Below, in pieces: positions 1 to 10,976 of a DNA stretch of 64,000 bases. The DNA comes from Terebella lapidaria (taxonomy: Eukaryota; Annelida; Polychaeta; Terebellida; Terebellidae): assembly GCA_949152475.1 (NCBI GenBank), contig OX424570.1, positions 25,850,694 through 25,914,693 on the forward strand, in the 5' to 3' direction. Numbering within the stretch: position 1 is the first letter of the stretch; every line of letters starts with the position of its first letter. The notes beneath the pieces are model-generated. The model had not been told where the DNA came from. It saw only the letters and a program-made list of their open reading frames with translations, and did no database searches. The position numbers and the translations under genes are program-made.

Positions 1-1331
1 ATCATACCATCAAAGATGGAACCGATAAATGTTATACCTCTGATTGGGGAACCGTCTCAGCTGGAGTACCCCAGGGTTCCATACTTGGTCCCTTATTTTT
101 CTTAATATTTATAAACGATATCACTGAGGTTGTGCGCTTCACTCAATTACGGCTATTCGCAGATGACACTTCTCTGTTCATCACGGTTGACAATCGCCAG
201 CAAACGAGCGCACTAGTCGAATCTGACCTACAGGCAATGCACGAATGGTCTGAGAAATGGCTCGTGACATTCAGTGTCCCCAAAACAAACTCAATGAATA
301 TCAGCAATAAATCAGATAGGGAGATGGTACCCCCTCTCAGAATGAATAATATGATTATTGCTGAAGTTTGTATGCACAAACATTTGTGGATAACGCTCAC
401 TCAGAATTTGACGTGGCGCACACATATTGATGAAATTGTAGTCAAAGCAATGAAATGCTTAGACATCATCCAATCTTTTAAATTCAAATTATCAAGACGA
501 ACGCTTGAGAGATTTTATAAGTCGTTCGTCTTGCCTGTGTTAGAATATAGTGATGCGCTATGGGACGGGGCGCCTGACTGCGACCTTGATAAGCTAGACC
601 GAATTCATATCAGAGCTATGCGAATCATAACGGGCGCAACAGAGCGTTCCCATGTGCAAAATTTGTATGCCGATCTTGGCTGGCTTTCCCTTACTCAGAG
701 AAGGAAATTACACAGACTCAAGTGGTACTTTAAAATAATAAACAATCTGGTGCCGGCATATCTGCTAGACCTTCTCCCTCCTACTGTCGCCGAGCGACAC
801 GATTATGGTCTACGCAATCGTAGCGATATCACTACATATCGTACACATAGAGAGGTCTTTGCGAAATCTTTTTTTCCTCGTACCACTAAGGAGTGGAATG
901 AGCTACCCATCAGTGTGCGTTGCTCAACCTCCTTGTATTCATTCGATCAACAAATTAGGAATATAATAATTGCTCCTCCCACTCGTGCTTGGTACGGCAT
1001 TGGGGACAGGTTCCTCAATGTTCACCATACCCGTATGAGGGTGGGTTGTAGCATGTTAAAGGCTCATCTCCACTACAATTTACATGTGGTGGATAATCCA
1101 CAGTGTGTCTGTGGTCTCGGTATTGAAGACCCTACACATTATTTTCTCAACTGCCCACTATATGAGCAGCAGCGAGTTATCCTGCTGACATCGTTGGCTG
1201 ATTACAAACCTCTGAGCGCTGATATGATATTACATGGAAATATCAATCTGCCGATCCATGACAATATCAAGATTGTTCTTGCCGTACAATCATTTATAAA
1301 ATCAACAAAACGATTCTCATATCTCGATTGA
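1..1331 (+). mobile_element. LINE (non-LTR retrotransposon) 3' part, reverse transcriptase C-terminal half
   Basis: The frame is open from base 3 to the stop at 1331 and is cut at its left by the window edge. It begins in the reverse transcriptase palm with GVPQGSILGPL, followed by the catalytic box FADD (residues LFADDTSLF) near base 155. The thumb and connection regions follow. The protein ends in a Cys/His cluster, CVCG...H...C, near residue 325 of the visible part, which is common at the C-terminus of jockey- and I-like LINEs. No stop interrupts the visible part. The 5' part (endonuclease, ORF1) lies outside the window, so completeness cannot be judged. The clade assignment is inference; that it is a non-LTR reverse transcriptase is clear from the motifs. 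Confidence 0.88.
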
Positions 1332-1574
1332 TTTCACCTACCTCGTCTGGTTCGATTGTATATCTCGAGTTGATACACATGTATTTACATGTAGTACAAT
1401 AATTGGGGCAAATACCATATTGTGTTCTTGATGAAAAATCCAAGTTTTAGTTGGTGGGAGTTTTGTTCAATTGATGACATCGGTTGTGGTGTCGCGTATT
1501 CGTTCACCGTATTGTCGTTGGCGGATATCAACGCCACAGCGCGATGCTATCAATCTCAAGTCCATTCAATATTA
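1332..1574. other. LINE 3' flank, no gene seen
   Basis: AT-rich sequence after the LINE stop, probably 3' UTR in its first part. No coding or RNA feature was recognised. Confidence 0.4.
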
Positions 1575-2600
1575 TGAAAACTACCCAACTCATATCTCGC
1601 CCCTATGGTCCTATAACCTATTGTCGTGGCGTTCCGTCCGTCGTCCGTCTCGTCCACAATTTTGTCTTTTTTGTTGACGAGCGGGTTTTTTTTTTTTTTT
1701 CTGAAATTTTGCACAAAAATTCATTTTTAAGGTCGAGTAACGGCGTGGCTAATATCTCGCTTATTATCGACTTTATAGGTTGGGAGTCAATTCTGGACAT
1801 GTGGGAAATGATGTATGCCGAATATTTTGATGGCTTCGAGTTTGACCTTTCACCTCACTGTCAGGGTCATTTGTACAGGAAGTTAATATCGACTTTACGG
1901 CTTAGAAATCAATTATGGACATGTGGGAGATGGTGTATGCCGAATGTTCTGGTGGCATTGGGTTTGACCTTTGACCTCATTTTCGGGGAGATGATATATG
2001 CTTTGATCTCATTTTCGGAGATATGCTATATGCTGAAGATTCTGGTGACTGAATTTGACCTTTAGTCCCATTTTCAAGGTCGGAGCACAGGTCATATATC
2101 ACCTGCTATGTTAAAACGTGAAATTGTCCGGTAACCTATTCAACCCTTGGGCTAATTTTTTACGTATAATATCGATGCATTATTACTCTTATTCAATATT
2201 TGCCGAATATTTTGATGGCTTCGAGTTTGACCTTTCACCTCACTGTCAGGGTCATTTGTACAGGAAGTTAATATCGACTTTACGGCTTAGAAATCAATTA
2301 TGGACATGTGGGAGATGGTGTATGCCGAATGTTCTGGTGGCATTGGGTTTGACCTTTGACCTCATTTTCGGGGAGATGATATATGCTTTGATCTCATTTT
2401 CGGAGATATGCTATATGCTGAAGATTCTGGTGACTGAATTTGACCTTTAGTCCCATTTTCAAGGTCGGAGCACAGGTCATATATCACCTGCTATGTTAAA
2501 ACGTGAAATTGTCCGGTAACCTATTCAACCCTTGGGCTAATTTTTTACGTATAATATCGATGCATTATTACTCTTATTCATTTTTCTGTGCGGGACGCAA
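1575..2600. repeat. Dispersed repeat with a 385-bp direct tandem duplication
   Basis: The stretch from 1816 to 2200 is followed at once by a second, apparently near-identical copy at 2201-2585 (offset 385 bp; both begin TGCCGAATATTTTGATGG and end ACTCTTATTCA). The sequence is built from motifs such as TTTGACCTTTGACCTCATTTT and ATATCGACTTTA. These motifs also form the ~130-bp tandem array at 45.86-47.2 kb, so it is a member of the same dispersed family. The left edge (1575-1740: CCTATAACCTATTG, GAAATTTTGCACAAAAA) matches the left edges of the copies at 38.5 kb and 45.4 kb. The open frames across it (193 and 110 aa) are repeat artefacts. Confidence 0.8.
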
Positions 2601-2791
2601 TATGCTCCAAAGCGAGAGCGTAGTCTACCCCGATGACTCCTTAAATGTATGCTACTATACCATATGATTGCTACATGTAATACTAGTATCATAACACATT
2701 TATTACGTTGTCCGTTAGATAATCATGTTATACAATTAATAATTGTCCACATTCATAATAGTCGAGTTGCGGGTTATATCCCTTCCACAGT

Positions 2792-3139
2792 GAACCTAGA
2801 AATTGTTGAAACAGCAAGGTTTTTTGATTGATATGCATTCATATGTGTCTCCAGGTGATTTTGAGCTTTGTTGGCACTGCGCCAACTTTGGGGAAATTTT
2901 TTTATTCGTTAATTAGCATACTAACCGCCAGATATGGATAATTAGCATAATCAAAATATAACTTTTTTAGTAATAGGCCTAGAATCAAGCGTGATAGCAC
3001 TTTTCTATACAAGTCTGACCCAAGCATTTCATTTCTGGTGAAACTTTTGTGATCCATGGTCAAGGTCACCACTTAAGATCAAGATCAAGGTCAGTTTTCA
3101 CACAAACTTGTCAAAACTTCTGGATTAAGGGGATATGGC
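2792..3139 (+). repeat. Left inverted repeat arm
   Basis: Reverse complement of 5627-5976. It contains short AAGGTCA-type direct motifs near 3060-3095 and a conserved GGCACTGCGCCAACTTTGGG block near 2873. Confidence 0.75.
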
Positions 3140-5626
3140 TATTTTCTTGTATTTCTAGATTTCACTGATTCACTCCTGTGTTTATGTAATACTGCTACAT
3201 GAATGCCTTTTGAATTAACTTGAAGATGGTTCAATAAATACTGATGTGCAACATATCGTTGACCAATATTCAAACAGCCTCATCGTGGCGTTGGCTTGAT
3301 ATGTGGCATTGATGTGATCTACAGAGTTGCTGTTCGTAGTCTCCTATAATTTTTGTCATTATTTGGTGCGCACAAACGATAGAATCTGACTATAATGTGT
3401 CCATTACTGTCCATTACTGCTTGATCAATTGCTCATCCTCACTGTTCACTACCATCTTCTCTTTTTGGGACAACGTAAAAGCGAACATCACGAACCGGTT
3501 CACTGTACATTTGCAATATGTGCATGTTCTTAACAGTTATGGTCCAGATGGGCCTCTGTTGATACAATGAGATGACATATCATCTTCCATTTCCCAAATA
3601 TAATCTTATATGCTGACATCTAGAGGACACAATTTCAAGTGCCTAGCATAGCAGCATAGATGAGTAGGAGGCCTCTGAAGTTACAAGTTCTTGTCTGGCC
3701 GAGTTAGTGACACAATACGTAGCGGCTTCCCCTTCTCTCGACATACAGATTATCACAATTTTTTTTACTTGTTGGGGGATCAATCGGTTGTCAATAAGGC
3801 ACTGCAATAACATGTTCCCTCACTGGTCCGATGTTGCTTCTGTTGCATTATCCTCACCTGTAATGTCGAACAGTTATGAGAGTCACCTTTCTCCAAAGTC
3901 GGGCATCTTGCATGATGAAGCTGGTGTCTCAAGCCGTTGATTCTCTCTGTCAGGTGGTCAGAGTTCTCAGTGACTACACTGATATTTCAGTGCTTGTAGT
4001 TATTGGACGTGTGTGATGTGATCTGCAGAATTGCTGTTCCGATGAAGAAGTAGGAACGGACTCGATGCCAACGTCACATATGCCAACTTGGGAGAGAGGC
4101 TCTGCTCCCAGCTGCTTGTGCCTATGCGACTTGTTGTGATATTGTGTATTATCCATTTACCAAAGCAAGGTTTCATTCCTGAAGAAGCTAAAGACTCTGC
4201 ACATGCTAGATGAGGACAGTGCAACAGAAGCCGTTGTTGGACAGCAGTTGTTTTGCAGGTGTCATATGGGTAACGGATTGATACTTCAATGACACAAGTC
4301 TCTCAACCACGGACATATGACAACTTGTCTCTTCATGGGTGCTGTACTCATCTTCATATGCTGCTATTGTAGGCAGCTGACAAAATGCGTTCAAAGAATA
4401 TGGTTAGGAATATGAAATATGGTTGGGAAATGACAGATGACATTGTATGAGAAGAGGCCCACCTGGACCACCACTGTTGATGAGGGCCATCAGTTGCGGC
4501 TGCTGAGCAAAGGATAAGGCCTGCTAGAATACCAGCTGCGGTTGTCACCATCAGAACTGAGCCGAACCACATATTATTCCTGCAGGTGACGATTGTTATA
4601 AACTGTTCAGAAAAAAGGTAAGGCGGTGGTGAACAGTGTGGATGGGCATCAACAATAATGAATTTGTCCTGTAGAATAATCTCGGCATGCTGGGAGATGA
4701 TAAATTGGATAGTAAATTTTCTTGTACAAATTCACAACCGCAGCTGATCACAGTAATGGACATGAAGTTATGAGTCCAAAGAAGCAGTCAACTCGTACTG
4801 TTTGTATTACTACCATGAACGCTAAAATCGTGGTAATTTGTTTCAATGCTACGTCCAATGTAAAATGGATATTTTCTGTCGAATGTTTCACCCTGTGTTC
4901 ACCTCATTGTTTAAAAATGTAGTGAATGATTGATGGGTCATGAATTGACTTTATATATTACTGGCAGTTGCACTGTTTGATGTTATTATTGCGTAGATGA
5001 AGCTAAATGTTGTAAATCTGAAGCCACGTTTGTTTACAAAACGATATTCTCTGATATTTATTCTAACTCATTTACATCGTTTATTTTTGAGATGCTTGAC
5101 GATATTGTATTATAATTTGGCATACTTCATCGGGCAGTCGAATGGCACTTTTTTAAACGAATCTCAGACTTCTATAACAAAAATCGACTATCGACCCAAA
5201 TACGAATTTCAACCCAAACAGAAATCTGATCATATTCCAGTAAATGGTCATATTTACATTTACCAGAGTAGGAAGTATTGTTGTAGTTTTGGAACAAAAA
5301 ACACATTAGGTTGTATCCTACACAAACATATTCATTTTGTACAAAAACAAGCAAATACACAAAGTTTTAAGCGAGCCAATAAATTCAATGATGGAACTGA
5401 AATTAATATTGGGAAAGAATGCCAACTTTTTCAAATTTTGCGATAGAGGTCTGAAATTTGTTAGGAAATTTCCGTTTGACTTTGCTCAGAGTGAACATTG
5501 CTCAATGGTTTATCACACATAAGTAATCAATACACCATTACAGGTAACAATTATCATTCCAACAATGCGAACTACACATAGAAATGAAAAAAAAATGAAA
5601 AAGTAAAATCAACTGGTGTGGATGAA
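3140..5626. other. Core of the inverted-repeat unit, no recognised gene
   Basis: About 2.5 kb with only short open frames (up to 149 aa at 4997-5446, AT-rich, no family recognised). A minus-strand frame at 4354-4572 begins with a hydrophobic stretch (MWFGSVLMVTTAAGILAG) that could be a membrane segment. I could not join it in phase to the open frame at 4206-4394, so I do not call a gene. Confidence 0.4.
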
Positions 5627-5976
5627 TGTCCATATCCCCTAAAACCAGGATTTTTTACAATTTCGTGTGAAAACTGACCTTGACCTCGATCTTATACGGT
5701 GACCTTGACCTTGGGTCACAAAAAAATCACCAGAAATGAATTCCTTGGGTCAGACTTGTGTAGAAAAGTGCTATCACACTTGATTCTAGGCCTATTACTA
5801 AAAAAGTTATATTTTGGTTATGCTAAATATCCATATGTAGCAGTTATTATGCTAATTAGCGAATAAAAAAATTTCCCCAAAGTTGGCGCAGTGCCAACAA
5901 AGCTCATAATCTCCTGGAGACACATATGAATGCAAATCAATTAAAAAACCTTGCTGTTTCAACAATTTCTAGGTTC
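5627..5976 (-). repeat. Right inverted repeat arm
   Basis: Inverted partner of 2792-3139; see the enclosing unit. Confidence 0.75.
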
Positions 5977-6497
5977 GTTGTCTGGCAACTGGACTATAAC
6001 AAGTTGGATTATTTTCATGATATGAATTGATAAATTGTTAACTTTCTGTTTCTGATATCGAGTTATTTCATGGTCAATCTGAAAGTTCTATAGTTTCATC
6101 ATGCCATTATAAAAATACAGATTGATTGTCATACTATCATGCTTTTATCATTATTGCCATGTACATATTGTGAATATTGTTGTGTCTTATACGTTGTATA
6201 ATATTGTGTTGCCAGTTTTGTTTATTCACGTTGTAAATAGTCGCACTCGCAGAGACCTTCACATAGGGCTTGCCCTGCTGGTCAATGCTCAATGTTAATA
6301 AAATATGTTTACACCAAATGTTATATAGATTAGGAAAAAGAGTCTCGTCAGGTTTGCTGGAATTCTCCCCATGCTTTTCAATTCGTCAAGATTCCCATGG
6401 CATGAAATACATGTAAGCTACACAATTTGCTAGAGGCTCGTATAGGCTCGTATCCACAGAAACACATACAACATATTCAGATCTATTATCCAATGTT
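5977..6497. other. Intergenic, probable 3' UTR of the FkbM gene
   Basis: No coding feature seen. It lies directly downstream of the minus-strand FkbM gene and probably holds its 3' UTR; the plus-strand word TTTATT near 6220 is an AATAAA on the gene's strand. Confidence 0.35.
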
Positions 6498-7733
6498 TCA
6501 GCCGGTCCTACTCATGTCCTTGTGCCACACGATATCGAAGGGCCAAGTTTGCCAGATAGATAGGTCCATAACTCGTCCACCCCAGTCTTTAGGCGTATAC
6601 TTCCTATCTGTGAAAAACTTGACCATTTTCTCAACGAGGGCATACTCTCCCGGGTTCAAGTTCTTCCTTTGGTGTATCGGTTTCATCATGTCCCATTCCA
6701 TCATCAATTTGGGAATGAGGACTTTGTCGAATAGAAGCTCGGCATGAGCGAAAGCACGATGTTCAAAACCTTGGATATCTATCTTCATGATGGCCTTTGG
6801 AAAGTCGCAGTACTGCGCCAGGTCATCCATCACTATCATCTTCGTGTAGCGACGTTCGTCTTCGTACTGTGGTGCGTTTGTGTTCTCGCTCTGTTTCCGC
6901 ATTTGGGTGTCACCCTGGTTGCTGTGACTATATACAATTTCAGCTACTCCAGGATTGTCACTGATTGCATTTTGCAAAAGTGTAATCCGATCTTGAAGGT
7001 TTCCTTTCCTTATGGCTTTGTGGTATCTGTGTATGTTCTCGATATTGGGTTCTACGGACACCACACGCCTACCCATAGCTGCCGCCACCAGGCTGTACAC
7101 CCCCAAGTTTGCCCCGACATCGATGACACCGCTGTCGTGGTACTGCTTTAGCCAGCTCTGGAAGGTATGGACCATGTCAGCCTCCCACGTGCCATAGGCA
7201 GCCAGTGAACCAGACACGTAGACGTCCTGTTTCACTGGGTACAGACAGATGGGCGCACTAGGCGTAAACCTCATCTGGATACAAGTAAAGTCGTAGCTGT
7301 TAGGTTGTGATAAGTCATACACATTGCAAGTAGTACCTTTGTGCGGAGCTGGACGTTTCATTTGTGGTGGACGTTTTTGCATGTCGTTGACTTTCTGCGT
7401 CATCTTTTGAATTTGTTCCTGGGGCAGTGGTCTTCTCTCTGGTTTCTTCTGACTTTGCGTCCTCTGATCGGGAGCTGATGCCACTAATTCGGGAGTATCG
7501 ACTCCGTGGGATTCGCTTTTGTCCTCTACATTCTGACTGGTATCCATTGATTCCCGTGCTATACTGGGTGAAGATTGTTCTCCGTTACTTTGGACGGTTT
7601 CACATGGAGGACAGACTGCCTCAGAGGGAGTCCGATGGGAGGCTATGATTTTATCCAAGGCTATGAATCCAATGAGAAAGAATATGATTATGTATAGGAT
7701 CGCAGGCCTGGGTTGGGCGAAGAACGAAGTCAT
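6498..7733 (-). CDS. FkbM-family methyltransferase, type II membrane protein
   Basis: A 411-aa protein in one coding exon. A short N-terminal tail is followed by a hydrophobic signal anchor (about residues 10-28, AILYIIIFFLIGFIAL). Next come a Ser/Pro/Gln-rich stem (about 30-130) and an FkbM-type SAM-dependent methyltransferase domain (about 180-400). Visible SAM-binding motifs are DVGANLG (205-211) and VEPN (227-230); KIDIQGFE near 318-324 is the other family hallmark. This topology fits a Golgi-resident enzyme. FkbM enzymes are usually O-methyltransferases, but the substrate here is unknown. I chose the ATG at 7733 because an in-frame TAA lies upstream in the same exon (exon start 7826), which excludes a longer N-terminus from that exon. 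The frame is intact and the length is normal for animal members. Confidence 0.85.
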   Translation of the reverse strand: MTSFFAQPRPAILYIIIFFLIGFIALDKIIASHRTPSEAVCPPCETVQSNGEQSSPSIARESMDTSQNVEDKSESHGVDTPELVASAPDQRTQSQKKPERRPLPQEQIQKMTQKVNDMQKRPPQMKRPAPHKGTTCNVYDLSQPNSYDFTCIQMRFTPSAPICLYPVKQDVYVSGSLAAYGTWEADMVHTFQSWLKQYHDSGVIDVGANLGVYSLVAAAMGRRVVSVEPNIENIHRYHKAIRKGNLQDRITLLQNAISDNPGVAEIVYSHSNQGDTQMRKQSENTNAPQYEDERRYTKMIVMDDLAQYCDFPKAIMKIDIQGFEHRAFAHAELLFDKVLIPKLMMEWDMMKPIHQRKNLNPGEYALVEKMVKFFTDRKYTPKDWGGRVMDLSIWQTWPFDIVWHKDMSRTG

Positions 7734-7826
7734 CTTCTGGAAGTTCTCGGGGCCTGCTATCACATTGAAGTTGGCACGCTCAGTGTAGCAGTGGTTTCTG
7801 GAGGTTACTCGGGATGGTTATCGCAT
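7734..7826 (-). promoter_or_regulatory. 5' UTR part of the FkbM coding exon with a two-codon upstream ORF
   Basis: On the minus strand a good 3' splice site (TTTCTGTTTCCAG) ends at 7827. The exon then begins with ATGCGATAA, a Met-Arg-stop mini-ORF in frame with and 93 nt upstream of the main ATG. Such minimal uORFs can lower translation of the main frame; that role is inference. An upstream non-coding exon is implied but not located. Confidence 0.5.
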
Positions 7827-8575
7827 CTGGAAACAGAAATAAACAATTTTATTTCAAGCTACATTGAATCTAAGAAGAATATCTGTGAAAATCGGCGCCT
7901 ACTTGTATTGCATTTAAAGCAGTTATATCATAAGTACTAGTGTGGTTATATTGATATCGATGTACATGAGGTCTACCCTAAATTCCCACACCCTGACACA
8001 ACAGTATAGTACAGTGGTGTCGGACCATTGGGGTGTCGGAACAATTTCATTATCCCAAGGTAGGCCTACACCATGCTATTAGCGTATTATAATCGCGTGT
8101 CAACAATCGAATGTAATAAATGCTTTGCTTAGGCCTCTAGTCCATGCCAAGATACTTTTTTGTCATGTGATCATGACGGTTATCTTGTTGTTACTGTCGT
8201 GTCCTAACATCGAATTACATTTTTAAATGTCAGTACAACTGTAGTGTAAAAGTGCAGATACCGGAGAAAAGAGCTGAACCAACTCCCAATGTGTGCGTAG
8301 CCCGCATTATGACCCCCGACGAACGACCATGAAAATACGTTACATCCTGTTACAATTGGAAATCTAACCCTCACAAAATATGAAAATGTCACCCGCTTTC
8401 CGGATTTTGACCTGAGCACCAGCAGGCGTTATAGTGTTGATAATCAGTCACATTATCCCACTCAGATAATTGTCATCACCCGCATTCCAATCGAATATCG
8501 TTTTTTTAGATGACAGTAACTAATGTTACTATTGCTACTGACAATTACTATGGTTACGCACGTGTTTTCAGGATC
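7827..8575. other. Intergenic, upstream of FkbM
   Basis: No exon, RNA gene or repeat recognised. It probably contains the intron and upstream exon of the FkbM gene. Confidence 0.3.
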
Positions 8576-8630
8576 GCATGAATGAAATTAGCCTTGTTCC
8601 GCGACCTCTGACACACTCCGTGTAGGTCTT

Positions 8631-8648
8631 GCACAAAGGTTTACGTCA
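8631..8648 (+). repeat. Left short inverted repeat of the helicase/DUF6589 unit
   Basis: Exact 18-bp inverted match to 15397-15414, about 520 bp before the helicase ATG. It may be a terminal repeat remnant or a promoter element shared by the two genes. Confidence 0.6.
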
Positions 8649-9170
8649 TTACCCACAAACCAATGCGCAGTAATGTAAACAAACAACACTGTCAACACGT
8701 GGTTCTGTCACCAAAAAACATGCGTAAGATCAGTTAGAGTAAACGGCCCGGAGTCAGGTAAAAAACGGAAAAATCATAAAATTAGTAATATGTTGGTGTT
8801 AGGCACGGTTACCACTTCATGCTTCATTGTTTTTTTTTTTGGAAAGACCACTAAAATATCCGAGGATTAGAGGTACTAAAATCGAGGATTACGGCAATCA
8901 AGTCAAAGCGTGTAAAGTTTCACAATGTTTGAATATCGGTGAATTATCACCTTATTACGGCATGTCCGTGAAATTTTATCAGAATACAGTAAAATCATCA
9001 CTTATATCATAAACGGCACCGCTTAGCTATGCCACACTCGTATACATAGGGAAAATAGACCGGGGTAGGGGTACCGAATGTGGATCTCAGCGTCACAATG
9101 CTACATTTGTAGGGTATGGGTATGAGGGGGTACAGTCGAGAATACAGGCCTATCACTCTAATATTGCAGG

Positions 9171-10746
9171 ATGGATGTATATCTTGACAACTACAACAAG
9201 GAGTTCGGCCAAAATCTGACTTCATTGAAGCCTTTGCAACGACGGGCACTGGAATGTTTAATGAAGCACCAAAACACCATGGTCATTTTGCCTACATCTT
9301 ATGGCATGTCTTTGATTTATGAGATCCTGCCATTCGCTGACTCTGCTGCTTTATGTATTGTTCTGGTTCCACTCAATGCCATAATAGAACAGCAAGCAGA
9401 AAAGCTAGGGAAGATATGTAAAAAAATTGGAGAAATCAAGAACAGTAACGCTGCAATACTGGATAAATGTCGGTATTTGATAGGGCATCCCGAAGAGTTT
9501 CTGACAGCGACGAGTTTGCTACGAGACTTGTCAAAGAAAGTCAATAAGCATTTCTTCATAATAGTTGATGAATGCCACTGTATACTTGAATGGGGCCCTG
9601 AATTTAGACCTCAATATCAAGATATATACAAGTTGCGAACAATGCTTGGTGGATCGTTCCGTTGTACAACAGCAGCTCTTACAGCAACTGCATCAGCTAA
9701 AGCTCAAGAGGAAATTATGACACACCTAAGAATGAAGGATGCAGTTAAAATCATCTTGACACCTATCAGGGAAAATATCTCCCTATCAGTTGTTCACAGA
9801 GAAGCGGCTGCTGGTGATGAGAGTAGCATTGAGCGTAGTTATGAGTTTGTGTTGACCAATCTATTCAATATTTTGAAAAAAGAAGGTGACAACTTTCCTC
9901 TATCCATTGTCTACATTAACAATTTCCATTGGTGTGGATTCGCTTACGAGCTTGGAAAACAAATTCTAGAGGAGTCATTCTACAGAGGGGAGCCCGTGCC
10001 TGGAAGTGAGAGAGTACAACAGTACCATGCTCATTTACACTGTGATGTAAGTTTGAACTGAGCTTCAAGCATTGTAATTTAGTGTTGTTTTTCTTAAAAG
10101 AAAAACAAGACTTCCCTCCAATATCATTAGCATGTGATATCACTAATATTGTACATAACATTTCCAGACACAGGCCCATGTATTGGAAATGCTTCGTGAC
10201 GCTTCCAGTTCCCTACGGATCCTGCTAGCGACGGCAGCTTTGGGAATGGGGGCAGATATTAAACACATCACACAAGTAGTTCATTTGTCACCACCAACAT
10301 CAATTGAAGGTATCTTTTTATTACCAGATTTCATCATGTAATATATTTACACACATTAAATAACATCGCAAGCTAAAGGAACATTACCATTCATTGTGTA
10401 TAAACTCTTAATTCCTGATCACATCATTCATGACACTACAAGATATGTACATGATACTCAGAGATCACTTGTTCACTTACACCCAGTATTTGTACGCAAC
10501 TTGTATTTTGCAGCATACGTGCAACAAGTAGGACGATGTGGACGTGGTGGTCAGGCAGCCAAAGCCGTCCTGTACTTCACCAAGGCTGACCTTTCAAACA
10601 AACACATGGATGACAACATCAGAAGTTATTGTGACAACATTAATGAATGCCGTCGAAAATATCTAGGCAGCAAATTTGACAGTGACTTATCATACAATCA
10701 TGTCCTCCAGGCAAACTGTTGTGATGTATGTGACAAGAAAACATGA
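9171..10746 (+). CDS. RecQ-like superfamily 2 helicase, three exons, degenerate Walker A
   Basis: Exons 9171-10046, 10168-10309 and 10514-10746 give 416 aa. Donors are GTAAGT and GTATCT, acceptors TTTCCAG and TTTTGCAG, and phases (0, then 1) agree. Motifs in order: Q-motif region LKPLQRRALECL (19-30); Walker A position LPTSYGMS (40-47); DECH Walker B (133-136); TATAS motif III (about 171); ATAALGMGADIKH motif V in exon 2; QQVGRCGRGG motif VI in exon 3; and a short Cys cluster (CCDVC) at the C-terminus, where RecQ enzymes have their zinc site. The Walker A lysine is methionine (residue 46, codon 9306-9308), which should cripple ATP hydrolysis. The protein is short for RecQ (no winged-helix or HRDC domain seen). 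A splice acceptor TATTGCAG just before the ATG implies a 5' UTR exon. AATAAA follows the stop at 10750. It is convergent with the DUF6589-like gene. Confidence 0.82.
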
Positions 10747-10976
10747 TTTAATAAATAAATTGCTCAATCAGCATACATGTAACATGCACACATATCAACA
10801 ATGTGCTGCATAACTCTACTGACCAATCTCATGTTCATATTTCTTCACATTCTTTTTGATCCACTGCATCAAGTTTTTATAATCACAAGTGTGAGCAATG
10901 ACCTCTTTATGGTACTGAATTTTTGGAACTTTCTGGCAGGGCGTAAAGTTCCAAATGGTTCAACTGTATGGATATC

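Larger units (their letters stand above)
2792..5976. mobile_element. 3.2-kb unit with ~350-bp inverted terminal repeats
   Basis: The arm 2792-3139 reappears reverse-complemented at 5627-5976. Shared landmarks are GAACCTAGAAATTGTTGAAA at the outer edge, TTTGTTGGCACTGCGCCAAC, AATAGGCCTAGAATCAAG and GGGGATATGG at the inner edge. By eye the arms are roughly 85-90% identical. Long inverted repeats around a 2.5-kb core fit a TIR DNA transposon or a non-autonomous derivative, but I see no clear target-site duplication and no transposase in the core. It could also be two copies of one short repeat in opposite orientation. Confidence 0.55.

Noticed and set aside
1484-2450. 193-aa and 110-aa frames at 1.5-2.5 kb
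   Set aside because: They arise from the tandem duplication of a dispersed non-coding repeat; the two encode the same repeated peptide.
4354-4572. Small minus-strand hydrophobic frame as a membrane-protein exon
   Set aside because: The only candidate downstream exon (4206-4394) cannot be joined in the right phase with the available splice sites.
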